The position numbers were made by a program, and so were the translations under genes. From Cognatundibacterium curvum (GTDB taxonomy: Bacteria > Pseudomonadota > Gammaproteobacteria > Burkholderiales > Burkholderiaceae_D), in the NCBI RefSeq assembly GCF_014284235.1, contig NZ_JACOGD010000003.1:124001-188000 (forward strand): a stretch of 64,000 nucleotides of DNA, given 5' to 3'. The notes under the pieces were generated by a model. That model worked only from the letters and a program-made list of their open reading frames with translations, was not told the origin of the DNA and made no database searches. Below are positions 48,214 to 56,678 of this stretch, piece after piece (positions within the stretch are counted from its first letter, which is position 1; every line of letters begins with the position of its first letter).

Positions 48214-48757
48214 TGATCAGCTCAGAGAGCAACGTATAGACAGCCGACTCGCCTATGACGGTGATTTCTTACGGGTGAATAAGGATACGATTGCACTACC
48301 AGACGGCAAGACCGCGACTCGCGAGTACATCTTGCATCCGGGTGCGGTGGTCGTCATTCCCTTGCTCGATGATGGGCGAGTATTGATGGAACGTCAGTTC
48401 CGTTACCCTTTGGACCGTGTGTTCATCGAATTCCCTGCGGGGAAAATTGATGCAGGTGAGGATATTCTGGCCTGTGCCAAGCGCGAATTGCAGGAAGAAA
48501 CCGGCTACACAGCAAGCGATTGGCAGCATGTGTGTACCATCCATAATGCTATCGCTTATTCAGATGAACACTTAGAAATTTATCTGGCCAAGGGCTTGCA
48601 GGCAGGTGAAGCCAGCCTCGATGAAGAAGAATTTTTAGAAACTTTTTTTGCAACGCCGGAGCAGCTGCTGGCTTGGGTGAAGGATGGCAGTATCACCGAC
48701 GTGAAAACTGTTATTGGTATTTTTTGGCTGGAAAAAATTCTCAGTAAAACCTGGTGA
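48206..48757 (+). CDS. Nudix hydrolase, ADP-ribose pyrophosphatase type
   Basis: Predicted to cleave ADP-ribose or a related nucleoside diphosphate sugar. The 183-residue product has the full Nudix box GKIDAGED...AKRELQEETGY (about 77-99) and the NudF-like MERQFRYPLDRVFIEFPAGK before it. It is the last gene of the nuo transcript, overlapping DUF2818. Confidence 0.92.
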   Translation: MSDDQLREQRIDSRLAYDGDFLRVNKDTIALPDGKTATREYILHPGAVVVIPLLDDGRVLMERQFRYPLDRVFIEFPAGKIDAGEDILACAKRELQEETGYTASDWQHVCTIHNAIAYSDEHLEIYLAKGLQAGEASLDEEEFLETFFATPEQLLAWVKDGSITDVKTVIGIFWLEKILSKTW

Positions 48758-48843
48758 GTGCCGACTGCAGAGCGGCGCCTGGCGCCAGTCTGCAGCACAG
48801 TGCTATACACAGTGCGATCATAGCGCCATAAACACAGCACCAT

Positions 48844-48872
48844 AAAAAAGCCGTCGCTTGCGACGGCTTTTT
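48844..48872. terminator. Bidirectional terminator, end of nuo run and of ETF-QO gene
   Basis: AAAAAAGCCGTCGC (48844-48857) and GCGACGGCTTTTT (48860-48872) form a perfect stem with a 2-base centre, between convergent genes. Confidence 0.94.
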
Positions 48873-48874
48873 GC

Positions 48875-50545
48875 TTACATATTCGGGTAGTTAGGGCCAC
48901 CACCGCCTTCAGGCGTCACCCACACGATATTTTGTGTCGGGTCTTTAATGTCACAGGTCTTACAGTGCACACAGTTTTGTGCATTGATTTGCAGCTTATC
49001 CTGACCATCATCCGTTTTGGTGAACTCATACACACCAGCCGGACAGTATCTGCTTTCCGGGCCTGCATATTTGGCCAGATTGACAGAGACGGGCACGTCC
49101 GGATTTTTCAAGGTCAGATGGATAGGCTGATCTTCAGCATGATTGGTATTCGAAATAAATACTGAGGACAGCCGGTCAAAAGTCAGCTTGCCATCTGGCT
49201 TAGGATAATTGATAGGCTGGAATTCGGACGCCGGGCGCAGGCACTCATGGTCAGCATGGGTATGACGCAAAGTCCATGGTGCTTTACCACCTAACAGTAC
49301 CTGATCTATCCCCACCATCAAGGTGCCCAGGTACAGACCTTTGCTCATCCAAGGCTTGAAGTTACGTGCCACATGCAATTCCTCATGCAGCCAGGACGCT
49401 TCAAATGCACTGGCGTAAGCCGTCACTTCGTCATACTGACGGTTTTCTTGCAAGGCATCGAATACTGCATTCGCCGCCAGCATGCCGGTCTTAATCGCAG
49501 CATGGCTGCCTTTGATACGGCTCGCATTGAGGAAGCCCGCATCACAACCGATCAAAGCGCCACCCGGGAAAGTCAATTTTGGTAAGGATTGCAAACCACC
49601 AGCCGTAATGGCGCGTGCGCCGTAGGCAATGCGCTTACCGCCTTCAAAGAATTTGCGAATTTCCGGATGCGTTTTATAGCGCTGGAACTCTTCATACGGT
49701 GACAGATACGGATTTTCATAACCCAGACCCACCACATAACCGACTGCGACCTGATTGTTTTCCAGGTGATACAGGAAGGAACCGCCATAGGTGCTGCTAT
49801 CCAATGGCCAGCCAGCGGAGTGAATCACCAGACCAGGCTGATGTTTGGCTGGATCGATTTCCCACAGTTCCTTAATACCGATACCGTAGGTTTGCGGATC
49901 TTTGCCTTTGTTCAGATCAAATTTACTGATCAGCTGTTTGCCCAGGTGACCACGCGCGCCCTCTGCAAACAGGGTGTATTTTGCATGCAGTTCCATACCC
50001 AGCTGAAAGGCCGGACCCGGCTCGCCTTCGCGATTGACACCCATATTGCCAGTGGCGACGCCTTTGACCGAACCGTCATCGTTATACAGCACTTCAGCCG
50101 CGCTAAAACCAGGGAAAATTTCTACGCCCAGATTTTCTGCCTGCTGTCCCAGCCAACGCACTACATTCGCCAGCGAGATCACATAATTGCCGTGATTCTG
50201 GAAGCAGGATGGCAGTAAAAAGTTCGGTGTTTTATAAGCTTTGGTTTCTGATAAAAACAGGAAGCGGTCTTCCGTTACTTCTGTATTCAGAGGTGCGCCC
50301 AGTTCTTTCCAGTTCGGGATCAGTTCGGTTAATGCTTTTGGATCCATTACTGCGCCGGACAAGATATGTGCGCCCAGTTCGCCGCCTTTTTCCAGCACGC
50401 AAACTGACACTTCATTGCCTTTTTCTGCGGCCAGCTGTTTTAATTTGATTGCGGCAGACAAACCTGCAGGACCGCCACCGACGATCACGACGTCATATTC
50501 CATCGCATCGCGGGGGCCGTACTGTTCAAGAATGTTTTGTGTCAT
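48875..50545 (-). CDS. Electron transfer flavoprotein-ubiquinone oxidoreductase
   Basis: Passes electrons from ETF (fatty-acid and amino-acid dehydrogenases) to the quinone pool at the membrane. The 556-residue product has the FAD-binding DVVIVGGGPAGLSAAIKLKQLA (about 19-40), a central quinone-binding region with the KGSHAAIKTGMLAANAVFDAL helix, and a C-terminal [4Fe-4S] domain with ligands in YCPAGVYEF and NCVHCKTCDIKDP (about 528-540). Length is normal. It fits the lipid/ketone metabolism genes downstream on the plus strand. Confidence 0.96.
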   Translation of the reverse strand: MTQNILEQYGPRDAMEYDVVIVGGGPAGLSAAIKLKQLAAEKGNEVSVCVLEKGGELGAHILSGAVMDPKALTELIPNWKELGAPLNTEVTEDRFLFLSETKAYKTPNFLLPSCFQNHGNYVISLANVVRWLGQQAENLGVEIFPGFSAAEVLYNDDGSVKGVATGNMGVNREGEPGPAFQLGMELHAKYTLFAEGARGHLGKQLISKFDLNKGKDPQTYGIGIKELWEIDPAKHQPGLVIHSAGWPLDSSTYGGSFLYHLENNQVAVGYVVGLGYENPYLSPYEEFQRYKTHPEIRKFFEGGKRIAYGARAITAGGLQSLPKLTFPGGALIGCDAGFLNASRIKGSHAAIKTGMLAANAVFDALQENRQYDEVTAYASAFEASWLHEELHVARNFKPWMSKGLYLGTLMVGIDQVLLGGKAPWTLRHTHADHECLRPASEFQPINYPKPDGKLTFDRLSSVFISNTNHAEDQPIHLTLKNPDVPVSVNLAKYAGPESRYCPAGVYEFTKTDDGQDKLQINAQNCVHCKTCDIKDPTQNIVWVTPEGGGGPNYPNM

Positions 50546-50989
50546 GGCTGTAATCGCTTTCAGAAAATTTTTCGAACGAACGTGCTAAATTAGTCACAGC
50601 ATGGTATATGCTGAAAACGCATTCTGCAAGTTCTGGATTAGGCGCGCGCCCCTAGAATCCCACCCTCAATTGCCGCATCTCCGGCAGATTATTATTTTCT
50701 GTGAACTGAGCCTGTGACAGATCAGTGCGATTAGCCTGAGAGTGTGACAAACTGCGGTTTTGGGTGTTTGTTGAGCTAATCGGGGTTAGCGAGCCATCCT
50801 GTTTTGCTGTTTTGCAGGGTGGCTGAATTATGGCAGAGCCATGCAAGGATCGCATCATCTGCTGGCGGAAACCTGCATATTTTGTGAAAAAAAGCGATGT
50901 GTACCAATTCCATGCAACATACTTGTGATCTGTATGTCATCATAGCGAATTAAGAGAAGGTCCGCATACCTAACAAAACGGAGAGACGA
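50546..50989. promoter_or_regulatory. Divergent control region, ETF-QO and SDR genes
   Basis: These 444 bases contain no convincing gene. A CGAACGAACGTGC block (50573-50585) just upstream of the ETF-QO start resembles a half-conserved TetR-type operator. A 10-bp hairpin AGCCATCCTG (50792-50801) / CAGGGTGGCT (50815-50824, one G.U) with no T-run lies in the middle. The ribosome-binding site CGGAGAG (50980-50986) serves the SDR gene. No clear promoter hexamers were found. Confidence 0.4.
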
Positions 50990-51766
50990 ATGGGTATTGA
51001 AGTCAATTTCGAAGGCAAAATTGCGTTGGTGACTGGCGCCTCCAGCGGCTTAGGTGCACGGTTTGCCAAGGTGCTGGCACAGGCAGGGGCGCAGGTCGTA
51101 CTCGCTTCACGCAGAATAGATCGCTTGAAAGAGCTGCGTGCTGAAATTGAAGCTGAAGGTGGCGCCGCGCATGTGGTGGCATTGGATGTGACTGATTATG
51201 CCAGCATTAAGTCAGCCATCGCGCATGCTGAAACAGAAGCAGGTCCTATCGATATTCTGATCAATAATTCCGGTGTCTCGACCACGCAGCGGCTGGTCGA
51301 TGTGACGCCCGACGATTATGCCTATGTGATGGACACCAATCAGCGTGGTGCTTTCTTTGTGGCGCAGGAAGCGGCGAAGCGCATGATTGCGCGCCATAAA
51401 GGCGATCCGCGCAAGCAGCACCGTATCGTCAATATCGCCTCAGTTGCTGGTTTGCGGGTTTTGCCACAAATCGGCATCTACTGCATGAGTAAGGCGGCTG
51501 TCGTGCATATGACCAAGGCCATGGCGGTCGAATGGGGTAAGTACGGCATTAATGTGAATGCGATTTGCCCCGGCTATATCTCAACTGAAATTAATTCCGA
51601 TTATTTCGATACTGAGCAGGGACAAAAACTGATCGATTTGTTGCCACGGCGCCGAGTCGGCAGCCCGGAAGACCTCGATGGCTTGTTGTTGTTGCTCGCA
51701 GCGGAAGAGTCCCGCTTCCTGAACGGCGCTATCGTGACTGCGGATGATGGATTGAGTGTGCAATGA
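50990..51766 (+). CDS. Short-chain dehydrogenase/reductase
   Basis: A 258-residue SDR oxidoreductase with the NAD(P) motif TGASSGLGARFAKVLAQAG (about 15-33), NNSG (about 91-94), and the catalytic Ser in NIASVAG with YCMSK (Tyr-Lys, about 163-167). The substrate is unknown; related proteins act on 3-hydroxyacyl or similar compounds. A strong CGGAGAG ribosome-binding site supports the start. It overlaps the thioesterase gene by ATGA, suggesting joint action on acyl-CoA intermediates. Confidence 0.88.
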   Translation: MGIEVNFEGKIALVTGASSGLGARFAKVLAQAGAQVVLASRRIDRLKELRAEIEAEGGAAHVVALDVTDYASIKSAIAHAETEAGPIDILINNSGVSTTQRLVDVTPDDYAYVMDTNQRGAFFVAQEAAKRMIARHKGDPRKQHRIVNIASVAGLRVLPQIGIYCMSKAAVVHMTKAMAVEWGKYGINVNAICPGYISTEINSDYFDTEQGQKLIDLLPRRRVGSPEDLDGLLLLLAAEESRFLNGAIVTADDGLSVQ

Positions 51767-52227
51767 CAGAAGTGATTACTGAGCGTAAGGCGGCGGATAA
51801 GAAGCTGGTCTATACCGTTACTATACCCATACGCTGGGGCGATATGGATGCGCTCGGCCATGTGAACAACACCGTGTATTTTCGTTTTATGGAGCAGGCC
51901 AGGATAGAGTGGCTGGCGATGATGGGGTGTTTGCCAGATGAGAATGGTAATGGCGCTGTGATCGTCAATGCGCATTGCACCTTCAAAAAGCCGCTGAAGT
52001 ATCCTGATCAGGTGGAAGTTTGTACCTATATTGCTGCACTGGGCAGAACCAGCTTTGAAACCATACAAGAGATGCGCTCGGTCAATGGCGGCTACACCCT
52101 GTATGCAGAGGGCGGTGCCAAGGTGGTATGGGTAGACCGGCAGACTGAAAAAGCCACCGCAGTTCCGGAAGCGATACGGCAAAAATTCAATGAGTTAAAG
52201 CAGGCCGGACGGCGCCGCAGGACTTGA
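51763..52227 (+). CDS. Hotdog-fold acyl-CoA thioesterase (YbgC/FadM type)
   Basis: A 154-residue 4HBT-family thioesterase with the signature IRWGDMDALGHVNNTVYFRFMEQARIEWL (about 22-50; catalytic Asp in GDMDALGHVNN). A basic tail, KQAGRRRRT, ends the protein. Predicted to hydrolyse acyl-CoA. Translational coupling with the SDR gene (ATGA, 51763-51766). Confidence 0.9.
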   Translation: MTEVITERKAADKKLVYTVTIPIRWGDMDALGHVNNTVYFRFMEQARIEWLAMMGCLPDENGNGAVIVNAHCTFKKPLKYPDQVEVCTYIAALGRTSFETIQEMRSVNGGYTLYAEGGAKVVWVDRQTEKATAVPEAIRQKFNELKQAGRRRRT

Positions 52228-52253
52228 TTCCAACACTGGCTTAGGCCTGCGTT

Positions 52254-52805
52254 TCAACGCATAATACCCAGCAGCTTATGTACCAGTTCACTTGAAGTCG
52301 CAGCGCTGAACTTTTTCATTAGTTTGGCTCTGTGCATTTCGACCGTACGCGGACTCAGCTCAATTTGCCGTGCAATCAGTTTGCTGGTTTTACCCTCGAC
52401 CAGCAAAGCAGCAATCTCTCTTTCTCTGGGAGTTAATTCTGCTGACACACTGCGTTTCGCGCTCAAATCCTCAAAGGTCCAGATGCCCGCCGCATGTGGG
52501 TGATCCTTTTGTAAACCTCGCCCCGAAACATGACACCAGAATAAATCCTGATTGGCGCGTTTCATAATTCTCTCGTCTGAATAGCAGCCCTTGGCATTGA
52601 TGATGGGCGTGATTCTCGCACCTGTGCGCTCAAACTCATCGCTGCTCGGATACAGTATCTGGAATGACGCACCAATGAGCTCTTGTTTCGTGTACCCAAA
52701 CATCTCAGCCAGCGCATCATTACAGGCGTGAATCACCCTGTTTTGCGAGACGCACATGCCTATGGGCGCCAGTTGGAAAATCGTTTCAAAATCGATGGTT
52801 TGCAT
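52254..52805 (-). CDS. PAS-LuxR transcriptional regulator
   Basis: A 183-residue regulator: an N-terminal PAS domain (about 5-115, with APIGMCVSQNRVIHACNDALAEMFGYTKQELIGAS) followed by a LuxR/FixJ-type helix-turn-helix (about 122-180, with LTPREREIAALLVEGKTSKLIARQIELSPRTVEMHRAKLMKK). No receiver domain and no kinase gene are nearby, so it probably senses a small molecule or redox state directly. It is divergent from scoAB and is its likely regulator. Confidence 0.88.
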   Translation of the reverse strand: MQTIDFETIFQLAPIGMCVSQNRVIHACNDALAEMFGYTKQELIGASFQILYPSSDEFERTGARITPIINAKGCYSDERIMKRANQDLFWCHVSGRGLQKDHPHAAGIWTFEDLSAKRSVSAELTPREREIAALLVEGKTSKLIARQIELSPRTVEMHRAKLMKKFSAATSSELVHKLLGIMR

Positions 52806-52892
52806 AGCTCTGACAGATAAATCCTGATGTGCTGCTTCAGTGGCCGGGCGTGCTCGAACGCTAGGTAGTTTTACGGTATTGCGGAGTATAAC

Positions 52893-52909
52893 GCAGCAAT
52901 CTATGCTGC
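52893..52909. promoter_or_regulatory. Operator-like inverted repeat between the PAS-LuxR gene and scoA
   Basis: GCAGCA (52893-52898), a 5-base centre and TGCTGC (52904-52909) form a perfect inverted repeat. A second, looser one, AAGAT-N10-ATCTT, lies about 10 bases further. Both are in the 219-base divergent region, 115-130 bases before scoA. Confidence 0.5.
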
Positions 52910-53024
52910 ATGGCTAAGATTATAAGACGTATCTTTTCTGATCCGGTGTGTGTATCGTTGCGATTGAATAGCTGCTCCATATGCTTGCCGTTTTGACGAA
53001 TTTTCCTGAAGAGAGGGGACAAAC

Positions 53025-53726
53025 ATGAATAAAGTGTATCCTGATGCGGCCAGTGCGCTGGCCGGACTGGTTCAAGATGGGCAGACTGTCGCTGTTGGCG
53101 GCTTCGGCCTGTGTGGTATTCCTGAGGCACTGATAGGCGCATTGCGCGATTCCGGTGTGACCGGTCTGACCGCCATTTCGAATAATGCAGGCGTGGATGG
53201 ATTTGGTCTGGGTCAGCTATTGACCACACGTCAGATTAAGAAAATGATTTCCTCCTATGTTGGGGAAAATAAAGAATTTGAGCGTCAATATCTGGCCGGT
53301 GAACTGGAACTGGAATTTACGCCGCAAGGCACCCTGGCAGAAAAACTGCGCGCAGGCGGTGCCGGCATTCCTGCATTTTTTACCAAGACTGGCGTCGGTA
53401 CTATCGTGGCTGAGGGTAAGGAAATTCGTGAATTCGATGGCCATCAATATGTGATGGAGCGCTCCCTGGTGGCGGACGTATCTCTGGTGAAGGCCTGGAA
53501 GGCAGATAAAGCGGGGAATCTGGTGTACCGTAAAACAGCGCGCAACTTCAATCCCAATGTGGCGATGGCAGGTAAGGTCACTGTGGTGGAGGTTGAAGTG
53601 CTGGTGGAAACCGGCGAGCTGGACCCGGATGAAGTGCACACACCAGGTATTTTCGTACATCGTATCGTTGTGAATGCGCAGCCTGAGAAGCGCATCGAAC
53701 AACGTACAACGCGTCCAACTAATTAA
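53025..53726 (+). CDS. scoA: Succinyl-CoA:3-ketoacid CoA-transferase, subunit A
   Basis: With ScoB transfers CoA from succinyl-CoA to acetoacetate, allowing ketone-body and hydroxybutyrate use. The 233-residue product has the class I CoA-transferase glycine-rich start [22 protein letters not shown] (about 19-40) and [15 protein letters not shown] (about 112-126). GAGAGGGG precedes the ATG. scoB follows after 14 bases. Confidence 0.95.
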   Translation: MNKVYPDAASALAGLVQDGQTVAVGGFGLCGIPEALIGALRDSGVTGLTAISNNAGVDGFGLGQLLTTRQIKKMISSYVGENKEFERQYLAGELELEFTPQGTLAEKLRAGGAGIPAFFTKTGVGTIVAEGKEIREFDGHQYVMERSLVADVSLVKAWKADKAGNLVYRKTARNFNPNVAMAGKVTVVEVEVLVETGELDPDEVHTPGIFVHRIVVNAQPEKRIEQRTTRPTN

Positions 53727-53740
53727 GCCGGGAGATCAAC

Positions 53741-54382
53741 ATGGCGTGGAACCGAGATGAAATGGCTGCGCGTGCAGCTGCAGAATTGCAAGATGGATTT
53801 TATGTGAATCTGGGTATAGGTTTGCCTACCCTGGTGGCGAATCATGTACCGCAAGGGATGGAGGTCTGGCTGCAATCTGAAAATGGTCTGTTAGGCATAG
53901 GTCCTTTTCCTACCGAAGAGGAAGTGGATGCAGATTTGATCAATGCAGGTAAACAGACCGTAACTACCTTGGCGGGATCTTCTATTTTCAGTTCTGCCGA
54001 TTCGTTTGCGATGATACGCGGCGGTAAAATTAATCTGGCGATTCTGGGTGCGATGCAGGTCAGTGAAAAGGGCGATCTGGCGAACTGGATGATCCCTGGC
54101 AAAATGGTTAAGGGCATGGGCGGTGCGATGGATCTGGTCGCCGGTGTGGGCCGTGTCGTGGTGCTGATGGAGCATGTCGCCAAAGGCGATGCGCATAAAA
54201 TTCTGCATCAATGCAATCTGCCACTGACTGGGGTCGCTGTGGTTAACCGCATCATTACCGATCTGGGTGTGATCGACGTGACCCCGGCTGGCTTGAAAGT
54301 CGTTGAGCTCGCCAGCGGTGTGAGTGCAGAAGAAATTCAGGCTAAGACCGAAGCAAAACTGGACCTCAGCGCAGTACAATAA
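53741..54382 (+). CDS. scoB: Succinyl-CoA:3-ketoacid CoA-transferase, subunit B
   Basis: Catalytic partner of ScoA. The 213-residue product has [19 protein letters not shown] (about 19-37) and the catalytic Glu in [10 protein letters not shown] (about 47-56). Length is normal. The pair ends at a bidirectional terminator shared with bdhA. Confidence 0.96.
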   Translation: MAWNRDEMAARAAAELQDGFYVNLGIGLPTLVANHVPQGMEVWLQSENGLLGIGPFPTEEEVDADLINAGKQTVTTLAGSSIFSSADSFAMIRGGKINLAILGAMQVSEKGDLANWMIPGKMVKGMGGAMDLVAGVGRVVVLMEHVAKGDAHKILHQCNLPLTGVAVVNRIITDLGVIDVTPAGLKVVELASGVSAEEIQAKTEAKLDLSAVQ

Positions 54383-54396
54383 ACTGCGTTGTCAGT

Positions 54397-54436
54397 AAAA
54401 AAAAGCCAGTCCGGATAGACCCGTACTGGCTTTTTT
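54397..54436. terminator. Bidirectional terminator between scoB and bdhA
   Basis: AAAAAAAAGCCAGT (54397-54410) pairs with ACTGGCTTTTTT (54425-54436), with partly paired bases inside the loop. Confidence 0.92.
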
Positions 54437-54455
54437 GTTAGCGGCGCTACCGACC

Positions 54456-55250
54456 TTATTGCGCGACCCAGCCACCATCCATATTCCAGGCCACGCCACG
54501 AATCTGAGTCGCTGCATCGCTGCAAAAGAATACGGCCAGGGCGCCTAATTGTTCAGGCGTGACAAATTCGCCGGACGGCTGTTTTTCAGCGAGCAAGGCT
54601 TTCTTGGCTTCTTCATTGCTCAGGTTGTCTTTGGCAGCACGCGCATCCACTTGTTTTTGCACCAGTGGCGTCAATACCCAGCCAGGGCAGATCGCATTGC
54701 AGGTCACGCCAGTTTGCGCGGTCTCCAATGCGGTCGTTTTAGTCAGTCCTATCAATCCATGTTTGGCAGCGACATACGCAGATTTTTGTGCCGAAGCGAC
54801 TAAGCCATGCACGGAAGCCAGATTAATTATGCGGCCCCAGTTTTTCTCCTTCATATAGGGTAAAGCCAGGCGCGTGGTATGAAAGCAGGAGCTCAGATTA
54901 ATCGCGATAATCGCATCCCATTTTTCGACCGGAAAATCCTCGATCGCGGCGACATGCTGTATGCCTGCGTTATTGACCAGGATATCGACGCCACCAGCGC
55001 GTGCCGTGGCATAGCTCATCATCGCTACAATTTCACTTGCTTTACTGATGTCCGCACCGTGATAGCCGACATCGACACCGAATTCAGTGTGCAGATCAGC
55101 CTGAATTTTTGCGATCTCGTTCGCATCGCCAAAACCGTTGAGAATGAGATTGGCACCTTCTGCAGCCAGTGAACGGGCGATGCCCAATCCTATGCCTGAG
55201 GTAGAGCCGGTGATCAGCGCAGTTTTTCCACGTAAAGTTGAGGCAGACAT
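54456..55250 (-). CDS. bdhA: D-3-hydroxybutyrate dehydrogenase
   Basis: NAD-dependent oxidation of 3-hydroxybutyrate to acetoacetate, the step before ScoAB, in polyhydroxybutyrate breakdown. The 264-residue SDR has TGSTSGIGLGIARSLAAEGANL (about 14-35), NNAGIQHVAAIEDFP (about 92-106), the catalytic Tyr-Lys in YVAAKHG (about 158-164) and the subgroup-typical CPGWVLTPLVQKQ (about 189-201). AGGAGAG precedes the ATG. It is convergent with scoAB. Confidence 0.94.
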   Translation of the reverse strand: MSASTLRGKTALITGSTSGIGLGIARSLAAEGANLILNGFGDANEIAKIQADLHTEFGVDVGYHGADISKASEIVAMMSYATARAGGVDILVNNAGIQHVAAIEDFPVEKWDAIIAINLSSCFHTTRLALPYMKEKNWGRIINLASVHGLVASAQKSAYVAAKHGLIGLTKTTALETAQTGVTCNAICPGWVLTPLVQKQVDARAAKDNLSNEEAKKALLAEKQPSGEFVTPEQLGALAVFFCSDAATQIRGVAWNMDGGWVAQ

Positions 55251-55433
55251 GAGCTCTCCTGAAAATTGATATTAAAGAAATGAGATTGAATGCGGATTAA
55301 CAATGATTTTAAGCGCAACGATGGGTAAAATGGGAGTTTACTGTAACAGCTTAAGCGCTGTATTACCGTCCTGTAGCGCTGCAACGCATCTTTAACTCAA
55401 CTTTCACTCAGTTTCATTTGATAAGGTCGCCTT

Positions 55434-56306
55434 ATGTCAGCAGATCGTAAATATGTGCAATGCCTGTCTCCTGCCGGACTTCATAAAATGGCATATCGGG
55501 AATGGGGTGATCCATCAAACCCTAATGTGCTGATCTGTGTGCATGGTGTGACACGGGTAGGGGACGACTTCGATGAGCTTGCCCGGCATTTTGCCGGCGA
55601 ATACCGCGTGATCTGCCCGGATGTTGTGGGGCGTGGTTATTCTGATCGTTTGCGTAATCCTGCTTTTTACGTCTTGCCACAGTATGTGAGTGATATGGTG
55701 ACTCTGCTGGCACGTAGCGGTGCGCAATCGGTAGACTGGATAGGTACTTCGATGGGCGGCTTAATCGGCATGGGCCTGGCTGCCTTAGAGGGGAATCCCA
55801 TCCGTCAACTGGTGTTGAACGATGTCGGGCCTACACTGAATCCGGAAGCCATTGCACGTATTGGTTCTTACATCGGTCAGGATACCCAATTTGCTGATTT
55901 TGACGCGGGACTGGCGTATATCAAGGCGGTATCTGCTTCATTTGGACCGCATACCGATGCGCAATGGCGCAAGCTGGCACGGGATGTGCTGCGTCAAAAT
56001 GAAGACGGTAGCTGGCGCAAGCATTATGACCTGGGCTTGGCTGAACCATTTAAAGCGACCACGCCGGAGATGGCTGTCGCGGGTCAGGCGGCTTTGTGGG
56101 CTGCTTACGATGCCATCCGCGCCCGCACCTTGCTGATACGTGGTGAATTGTCAGACTTATTGTCACGGGAAACAGCCCAGGAAATGGGGCGGCGCGGGCC
56201 GCAGGCGCAGTTGGCTGAAATTGCCGGTGTCGGACACGCACCGACGCTGCAGGATGCAGCGCAAATTCAGCTCATACAGGATTTTTTATCAGCATATGGA
56301 AAGTGA
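55434..56306 (+). CDS. Alpha/beta hydrolase
   Basis: A 290-residue hydrolase with the nucleophile elbow GTSMGG (Ser about 105), an oxyanion-hole HGVTR segment (about 38-42), a catalytic Asp candidate in the RGELSDLLS stretch and His in VGHAP (about 269-273). The substrate cannot be deduced; neighbours (bdhA, ScoAB, RidA) suggest ester or metabolite clean-up. It is followed after 3 bases by the RidA gene. Confidence 0.87.
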   Translation: MSADRKYVQCLSPAGLHKMAYREWGDPSNPNVLICVHGVTRVGDDFDELARHFAGEYRVICPDVVGRGYSDRLRNPAFYVLPQYVSDMVTLLARSGAQSVDWIGTSMGGLIGMGLAALEGNPIRQLVLNDVGPTLNPEAIARIGSYIGQDTQFADFDAGLAYIKAVSASFGPHTDAQWRKLARDVLRQNEDGSWRKHYDLGLAEPFKATTPEMAVAGQAALWAAYDAIRARTLLIRGELSDLLSRETAQEMGRRGPQAQLAEIAGVGHAPTLQDAAQIQLIQDFLSAYGK

Positions 56307-56309
56307 AAT

Positions 56310-56660
56310 ATGGAAGTTCAACGATTGCATGTAGGTCCACGCTTGTCAGAAACCGCCATCTATAACGGCGTAGTGTATCTGGCTGGACAAATTCCTGAAA
56401 ACACGCAGCAAGATATCTACGGTCAAACTGCTGAAGTGCTTGGGCATGTTGATCGCTTGCTGGCAGAGGCTGGCAGCGACAAGTCGCGCATTTTGTCTTG
56501 TCAGATATTTTTGCGCAATATCAGCATGATAGGTGCGATGAATGAAGTGTGGGATCAATGGGTGGCGCAGGGTAGTTCGCCACCGCGCGCCACAGTTGAG
56601 GCACGCCTCGCTGATCCAGACTGGTTAATCGAAATCGTTGTTACAGCAGCGCAAAAATAA
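56310..56660 (+). CDS. Rid-family deaminase (YjgF/YER057c/UK114)
   Basis: A 116-residue Rid protein, predicted to hydrolyse reactive enamine/imine intermediates. It shows IYNGVVYLAGQIPE near the start (about 17-30), and SPPRATVEARLADPDWLIEIVVTA near the end. The Arg in PPRATV (about position 94) is the catalytic Arg of active Rid proteins. It lies between the hydrolase and relA, a frequent order in Burkholderiales. Confidence 0.9.
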   Translation: MEVQRLHVGPRLSETAIYNGVVYLAGQIPENTQQDIYGQTAEVLGHVDRLLAEAGSDKSRILSCQIFLRNISMIGAMNEVWDQWVAQGSSPPRATVEARLADPDWLIEIVVTAAQK

Positions 56661-56678
56661 AGAAGAATTTAGAAGAAC

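Noticed and set aside
50792-50824. 10-bp hairpin as a terminator in the ETF-QO/SDR gap
   Set aside because: No T-run on either strand and no gene ends there.
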